NCBI GenBank assembly: GCA_934675625.1
Contig: CAKURH010000069.1
Location: 1 to 19,920 of the forward strand
Direction of reading: 5' to 3'
Length of the DNA: 19,920 nt
DNA from: an uncultured Kiritimatiellota bacterium
GTDB lineage: Bacteria; Verrucomicrobiota; Kiritimatiellia; RFP12; UBA1067
A model generated the notes under the pieces. That model saw only the letters and a program-made list of their open reading frames with translations, was not told the origin of the DNA and did not search any database. The translations under genes were made by a program, and so were the position numbers. Shown here in pieces: positions 16,352-19,920 of this stretch. Positions within the stretch are counted from its first letter, which is position 1. Each line of letters begins with the position of its first letter.

Positions 16352-18454
16352 TTACTCAAACCGCAGGTCGCACCAGTCTTCCATCGTATGCGGATCACAG
16401 GCGAGGCCGGGCGTGTGGAAGAGCTGCTGCTTCTCCTCGCCGCGCGCGTAACGCGAATAGGTGACGCCCGTCGCCTGCACGCGCAGCGGCGTCCCCGGCT
16501 CGTAATCCGGGAACTTCTTCCGAATCGACGCCCACGGAATCGTGCAGACGCCCGACCAACGCACGTCGCGATCCGTGTCGTCGTCTCGTGTGCCGATGAC
16601 CGAGACCATATTCGTCAGTCCGTCGAACGGCAGGTAGCGGACGTGTTCCGGCATGCGCTTGCCGCGCGAAGGGAACCAGATTGCGCCCGCCCGCCCCGAC
16701 GCGGCGAAGTGGAACTCCCAGTAGGCGCGCGCCCCTTCGGGCTGGAGAAAAAGCTCCATCGTGTCGCCGAAAGCGTAGAGGTTGTTGCACTTTTCCGGCG
16801 CGGCGTGGAAGATGTCGTCATCCGTCACCTCGTAGCGGAAATAGAGGTTCTGCGCGTCCCACGCAAACTTCACGGCTTGCGGGAAGTCGCCGCGGAAGAC
16901 GTATTTCTCGCGCAGGTCCATCAGCCGCGTCCCCGGCACGCACGCCCAGAACGCCGCGTCGTCCGCCGCCGTGCCGGCCGGCAGCTCCTTCGCGACGAGC
17001 GCGGGCTTCAGCGACCGCTTGCGCCAGACGAACCTCTCGCCCCAGACCGGGTAGATCGCCGTGCCCGCCGCCGTCGCGCGCGCGGCCTCCTCCTCGCAGG
17101 CCGACCAGTCCCAGCGTCCGGGCCCGAAGCCGTGGCTCATCTCCTGCGCGTGCGAGACGACGAGCAGGTCGGGCTTCAGCACCGACGCGGTCTTCTCCGC
17201 GTTGTGCCCGTCGAACGGCCAGACGTGGCAGATCGCGACGTCGACGGGCGTGAAATGCGCGAGCTGCGCGCCGTCCCAGCCGTCGCCCGCGTGCAGGAGC
17301 GTGACGGCCTCCGGCCCGCGACCGCACGTCACCTTGTAGGGCGTCATGGACTCCGTCCAGTAGGCGTTGTGATCCGTCACGCCCGTCTCGACCGTGCAGT
17401 CGCCGAACGTGTACGTCTTCGGACTGCGCGCGTTCCACGGCGAGTACATGAACGACGAGACGACGGGCTTGCCGTTCGCGAAGCCGCCCTTCTTCTGCAT
17501 CGTCCGCAAGACGCGCTCGGAGGCGTGGTCGCCGTGGTTGTGCGTGACGAGCGCGAAGTCGAGGATCTCGGCGAGTTCGTCGTCGCGCGGGCCGCTCAGG
17601 TCGATGCCGAAGACCGTGCCGCCGGGCGTCTTCACGACGTGCCCCATGTCGTAGTAGTACCAGACGGCGACCGTGCCCTTCGCAACCTTTGTCACGGGGA
17701 CCTCCGCGAGAATCTTGTCGACCGCCGCGTCGATGACCGCGAGCGCGGGGGCCTTTTCAAACAGTGCCGCGCTCCGGTCGCCGCGCACGGCCTTGCCGAA
17801 GTCCGCGCCCGACGTCATGTCGATCGCGCGCTGGACGACGGCCATGTCCGCGCGCCGCCGCGCGTCGTTCCGCGCGTACACGTCGCCCGCCCAGATGCGC
17901 CGCACCGCCGCGAGGGCGTCAGCGACCGCAACCGGCTTCTTGGCGACGACGGGACGCGCCTCCGGCTTGCCGAGCGCGAACATCAGGCCGCCCATGCCGT
18001 TGCGGAGCGTGACCGTCAGCACGTGCCGACCCGCCGTCACGGGGAAGCGCGCCGTCTTGTTCCAGTAGCCGTATTCGCTCGTGCCGTTGCCGCCATTGCC
18101 CGTCGAGAAGACGGTCTTGCCGTCGAGCGCAAGGTCGTAGAACCAGTCGCCCGTGAGGCCCGACGCGACCTCGCCATCGGACGCCACCTCGAACGCGCCC
18201 GTCATCACGACCTCGTTGCGGGTTCGCGGATCAAAGCCGGGAAACGTCCACCCGCCCCGGAAGCGGTGGAAGCCGCAGCGATGCTCGCCCGTGACGAGTT
18301 CATGCGGTTCGCCGTTCACGGTCGCCGACCAGTCCGCAATCACGAGCTCGCGCGGTGCGCCGCCCGTCGGCGTAAAGAGGCACGTGCGCTTCGGCGCAGC
18401 GGACAGCGTCGCGGCGGACACCGCCACGGCAACGAACAGACTCGGCATTTTCAT
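16352..18454 (-). CDS. Secreted metallo-beta-lactamase-fold protein with C-terminal CBM9-like domain
   Basis: The start at 18454 is chosen because AGGAG lies nine bases upstream and a signal peptide follows (MKMPSLFVAVAVSAATLSA). The protein is 700 residues. Residues about 60-160 form a beta-sandwich that resembles PA14-type sugar-binding domains (DWFYDLALDGKTVF, AGRHVLTVTLRNG). Residues about 255-470 carry the metallo-beta-lactamase pattern: THNHGDH (304-310), HAGDGWDG (388-395) with H388 and D391, and a late His (H435, SHAQEMSHG). Residues about 520-700 are CBM9-like (AWDAQNLYFRYEVTDDDIF, FGDTMELFLQP) and resemble the end of the 1358-residue protein. UlaG-type lactonases and phosphodiesterases share this catalytic fold, but the substrate here is unknown. 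The gene is divergent from the XylR-type regulator and likely under its control. Confidence 0.85.
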   Translation of the reverse strand: MKMPSLFVAVAVSAATLSAAPKRTCLFTPTGGAPRELVIADWSATVNGEPHELVTGEHRCGFHRFRGGWTFPGFDPRTRNEVVMTGAFEVASDGEVASGLTGDWFYDLALDGKTVFSTGNGGNGTSEYGYWNKTARFPVTAGRHVLTVTLRNGMGGLMFALGKPEARPVVAKKPVAVADALAAVRRIWAGDVYARNDARRRADMAVVQRAIDMTSGADFGKAVRGDRSAALFEKAPALAVIDAAVDKILAEVPVTKVAKGTVAVWYYYDMGHVVKTPGGTVFGIDLSGPRDDELAEILDFALVTHNHGDHASERVLRTMQKKGGFANGKPVVSSFMYSPWNARSPKTYTFGDCTVETGVTDHNAYWTESMTPYKVTCGRGPEAVTLLHAGDGWDGAQLAHFTPVDVAICHVWPFDGHNAEKTASVLKPDLLVVSHAQEMSHGFGPGRWDWSACEEEAARATAAGTAIYPVWGERFVWRKRSLKPALVAKELPAGTAADDAAFWACVPGTRLMDLREKYVFRGDFPQAVKFAWDAQNLYFRYEVTDDDIFHAAPEKCNNLYAFGDTMELFLQPEGARAYWEFHFAASGRAGAIWFPSRGKRMPEHVRYLPFDGLTNMVSVIGTRDDDTDRDVRWSGVCTIPWASIRKKFPDYEPGTPLRVQATGVTYSRYARGEEKQQLFHTPGLACDPHTMEDWCDLRFE

Positions 18455-18499
18455 GTCATTTTTCTCCTGTGTTTTCCTTCCGAACTCGGACAGCCCCAT

Positions 18500-18549
18500 A
18501 TTTTACCAAAACGGGCCCACGTTTTGTTTATCTTATCCGCACAATGTGC
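18500..18549 (-). promoter_or_regulatory. Divergent control region: MBL-gene promoter with two inverted repeats and a TTATCC box
   Basis: For the minus-strand gene, TAAAAT (18500-18505) is a plausible -10, 45 bases before the ATG at 18454. Immediately upstream is a perfect inverted repeat with arms CAAAACG and CGTTTTG and a six-base centre (18507-18526). Beyond it lie GGATAA (18533-18538 on the minus strand) and an 11-bp palindrome GCACA-A-TGTGC (18539-18549). The GGATAA plus dyad arrangement recalls the boxes at 13205 and 15757, though the dyad sequence differs and the -10 is further away. Confidence 0.5.
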
Positions 18550-18594
18550 TTATATTTTACGAATCAGGCGATTCCCTTCGGCGACGGGATTTGG

Positions 18595-18600
18595 TATACT
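18595..18600 (+). promoter_or_regulatory. Predicted -10 of the XylR-type regulator gene, placed for a leaderless transcript
   Basis: TATACT ends seven bases before the ATG at 18608, so transcription would begin at or next to the start codon. No ribosome binding site is seen upstream. The -35 position (18572-18577, TTCCCT) is weak. Confidence 0.45.
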
Positions 18601-18607
18601 TCACGGC

Positions 18608-19798
18608 ATGAACGACCGAAAGAAACTGCTTGTCAGCCTTGATGTCCGCCACACCGCCTCGCGGCGGATGATCGGCGGCATCATGCGCTTTGCCGCGACG
18701 CACCCCGCCTGGGAGGTGCAGCTGGCGGAAGCGCATCCGTCCGACCGCCCTCTCGCCGACTTCATCGGCTGGAAGCCCGACGCGTTCATCACGGACGACG
18801 GCTGCCATGCGTTGCCGCACGAGACATTCACGCGGCTGTTCCGAACCGCCGTCGTCTACGTCAACACGCCGCCGCGACGGGACGCGCGCAAGACCGCCGC
18901 GACCATCCGTTCCGACGAACGCGCGCTCGCGACGGCGGCGGCCGAACTCTTCCTGCGGCGAAAGCTCCTGAACTTCGCCTTCGTCGGCGCGCCCGGAACC
19001 GAATGGTGGAGCGAGGCGCGCGAACGACTCTTTCGCGCCTATCTTAAGGACCGCAACCATCCTCTGCACGTCTTCGTCCCGCCCGTTTCCGAGAACTGGC
19101 AACAGCGGGAGCGAGCCCTCGCCAGCTGGCTGCGCGACCTGCCCAAGCCATGCGGCGTCTGGGCGGCCTACGACCAGCGGGCCAAATTCGTCCTCGACGC
19201 CGCCCGTCTCGCCGGGCTCGACATCCCCGAACAGCTTCTCGTGCTGGGCGTGGATGACGAACGCACCATCTGCGAATACACCACGCCCTCCCTGTCGTCC
19301 GTCGTGCCGGACTTCGAGGCCGGCGGCTATCAGGCGCTCGAATTCCTTGACGCGGTCGTCTGCCGAGGGCAACGCCCGGCGAAGCGCCTGACCACGCTCA
19401 AGTTCGGGATGCTCGGCATCGTCGAGCGCCTCTCGACCGCCGACACGAACGGCGTCACCCGACGGCGCGTCGCGGAAGCGCGCGAGTTCATCCGGAAGAA
19501 CGCGACCGCCGGCATCGGCGTTCCCGCCGTCGCCGCCGCCGTCCGCGTCTCGCGGCGCCTGCTGGAGCAGAGCTTCCGCGAGACCACAGGGCGCACCGTC
19601 CTCGATTTCATCCAGGACGCGCGCTTCGAGAAGGTCACGCAAATGCTGAAGGAGACGGAAACGCCCATCGAGGCCCTCAGCCACTTCTGCGGTTTCCGTT
19701 CGCCGACCCACCTGATGACGCTCTTCCGGCGGCGCTATGGCCAGACGATGACCGCGTATCGGCGGGCGACCTCGGCAAGCCGAGGCCAAGCCTCTTGA
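18608..19798 (+). CDS. XylR-type transcriptional regulator (LacI-like sugar-sensing domain plus AraC helix-turn-helix)
   Basis: The 396-residue protein begins MNDRKKLLVSLDVRHTASRRMIGGIMRFA, the usual first strand and helix of XylR-type sensors. Residues 6-280 form a periplasmic-binding-protein-like domain without an N-terminal LacI DNA-binding domain; GVWAAYDQRAKFVLDAARLAG (about 183-203) followed by LLVLGVDDE and LSSVVPD is the family signature. Residues about 288-388 are an AraC domain with two helix-turn-helix units: VPAVAAAVRVSRRLLEQSF and IEALSHFCGFRSPTHLMTLF. It should sense a sugar and activate catabolic genes. The reading frame stays open far upstream, but that part is antisense to the MBL gene; the ATG at 18608 begins where homology begins. 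It is divergent from the MBL gene and convergent with the rRNA operon. Confidence 0.93.
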   Translation: MNDRKKLLVSLDVRHTASRRMIGGIMRFAATHPAWEVQLAEAHPSDRPLADFIGWKPDAFITDDGCHALPHETFTRLFRTAVVYVNTPPRRDARKTAATIRSDERALATAAAELFLRRKLLNFAFVGAPGTEWWSEARERLFRAYLKDRNHPLHVFVPPVSENWQQRERALASWLRDLPKPCGVWAAYDQRAKFVLDAARLAGLDIPEQLLVLGVDDERTICEYTTPSLSSVVPDFEAGGYQALEFLDAVVCRGQRPAKRLTTLKFGMLGIVERLSTADTNGVTRRRVAEAREFIRKNATAGIGVPAVAAAVRVSRRLLEQSFRETTGRTVLDFIQDARFEKVTQMLKETETPIEALSHFCGFRSPTHLMTLFRRRYGQTMTAYRRATSASRGQAS

Positions 19799-19810
19799 TA
19801 CGACATCAAG
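19794..19810. terminator. Short inverted repeat between convergent regulator and rRNA genes
   Basis: CTTGAT-ACGAC-ATCAAG gives a six-bp stem that includes the regulator stop codon. A second, GC-rich hairpin (CCTCGG-CAAG-CCGAGG, 19770-19785) lies just inside the coding end. Neither is followed by a T run on the plus strand, so intrinsic termination is doubtful. On the minus strand the 5S gene is followed by a pyrimidine-rich tract before these stems. Confidence 0.25.
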
Positions 19811-19845
19811 ATTGAAAAGCAAACAATTTGACAGAGAAAGAAGAA

Positions 19846-19920
19846 AGCCGGCGGCGCCCTACTCTCGCGCGGGCGAGTCCCGCACTACCCTCGGCGAAGG
19901 GGCCCTTGACTTCCGTGTTC
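19846..19920 (-). rRNA. rrf: 5S ribosomal RNA, 3' portion (5' end beyond the window)
   Basis: Read on the minus strand, the sequence runs GAACACGGAAGTCAAGGGCC, then CCGAGGGTAGTGCGGGACTC, then GCGAGAGTAGGGCGCCGCC. These match the conserved 3' half of bacterial 5S rRNA, including the GAACxCGGAAGT and GAGAGTAGG blocks and a terminal GCCGGC helix strand. The exact 3' end is placed by the terminal helix and may be off by a few bases. Being last on the minus strand, it implies 16S and 23S genes to the right. Confidence 0.92.

Noticed and set aside
16388..18607. Upstream extension of the regulator reading frame
   Set aside because: Antisense to the MBL-fold gene and through its promoter; family homology starts at the ATG at 18608.
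1..19920. CRISPR arrays, insertion sequences, transposases, integrases and tRNA genes
   Set aside because: No spaced repeats, terminal inverted repeats, transposase-like proteins or tRNA-like cloverleaf seen in any intergenic gap.

Overview
The window looks like a glycan-degradation locus from a GC-rich, Gram-negative member of the Planctomycetota-Verrucomicrobiota-Chlamydiota group, most plausibly Kiritimatiellota. This is inferred from the gene mix: a LacI-like/AraC fusion (XylR-type) regulator, a giant autotransporter-repeat protein with no beta-barrel, a Tat-exported Gfo/Idh/MocA oxidoreductase, a DUF1080 (3-keto-disaccharide hydrolase) domain, SGNH hydrolases, and nearly every enzyme carrying an export signal. 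No species-level call is possible.

Layout, right to left because most genes are on the minus strand. The right edge holds the 3' part of a 5S rRNA (minus), so an rRNA operon lies beyond the window. Convergent to it is the XylR-type regulator (18608-19798, plus). It is divergent from a secreted metallo-beta-lactamase-fold protein with a C-terminal CBM9-like domain (16352-18454). Next come a small orphan HipB-like XRE regulator (15942-16268) and an 804-residue protein fusing a zinc phospholipase C/S1-nuclease-like domain to an SGNH hydrolase (13281-15695), apparently followed by its own terminator.

A new promoter at about 13180-13220 then drives a tightly packed operon: autotransporter-repeat protein (8923-13146), GH29 alpha-L-fucosidase (7564-8901), Gfo/Idh/MocA oxidoreductase (6203-7564, TGATG-coupled), SGNH-DUF1080 fusion lipoprotein candidate (4327-6189), and a 1358-residue LamG/TIM-barrel/CBM9-like protein (235-4308 or 4311). 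After a 64-base gap containing a 21-bp tandem repeat comes the start of a second copy of the phospholipase C-like gene (1-170), cut by the window edge. Intergenic gaps inside the operon are 22 bases or less.

Working model (inference): the proteins act in the periplasm or at the cell surface on a fucosylated, probably acylated glycan. GH29 removes fucose, SGNH domains de-esterify, the oxidoreductase plus DUF1080 pair could cleave glycosides through 3-keto intermediates, and the LamG/CBM9-like proteins bind or cleave the polymer. Three promoters share a TTATCC element beside a short GC-rich dyad (13205-13221, 15757-15771, 18533-18549), suggesting that one regulator, perhaps the XylR-type protein encoded here, controls the whole set. 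No stretch longer than 300 bases lacks a gene.
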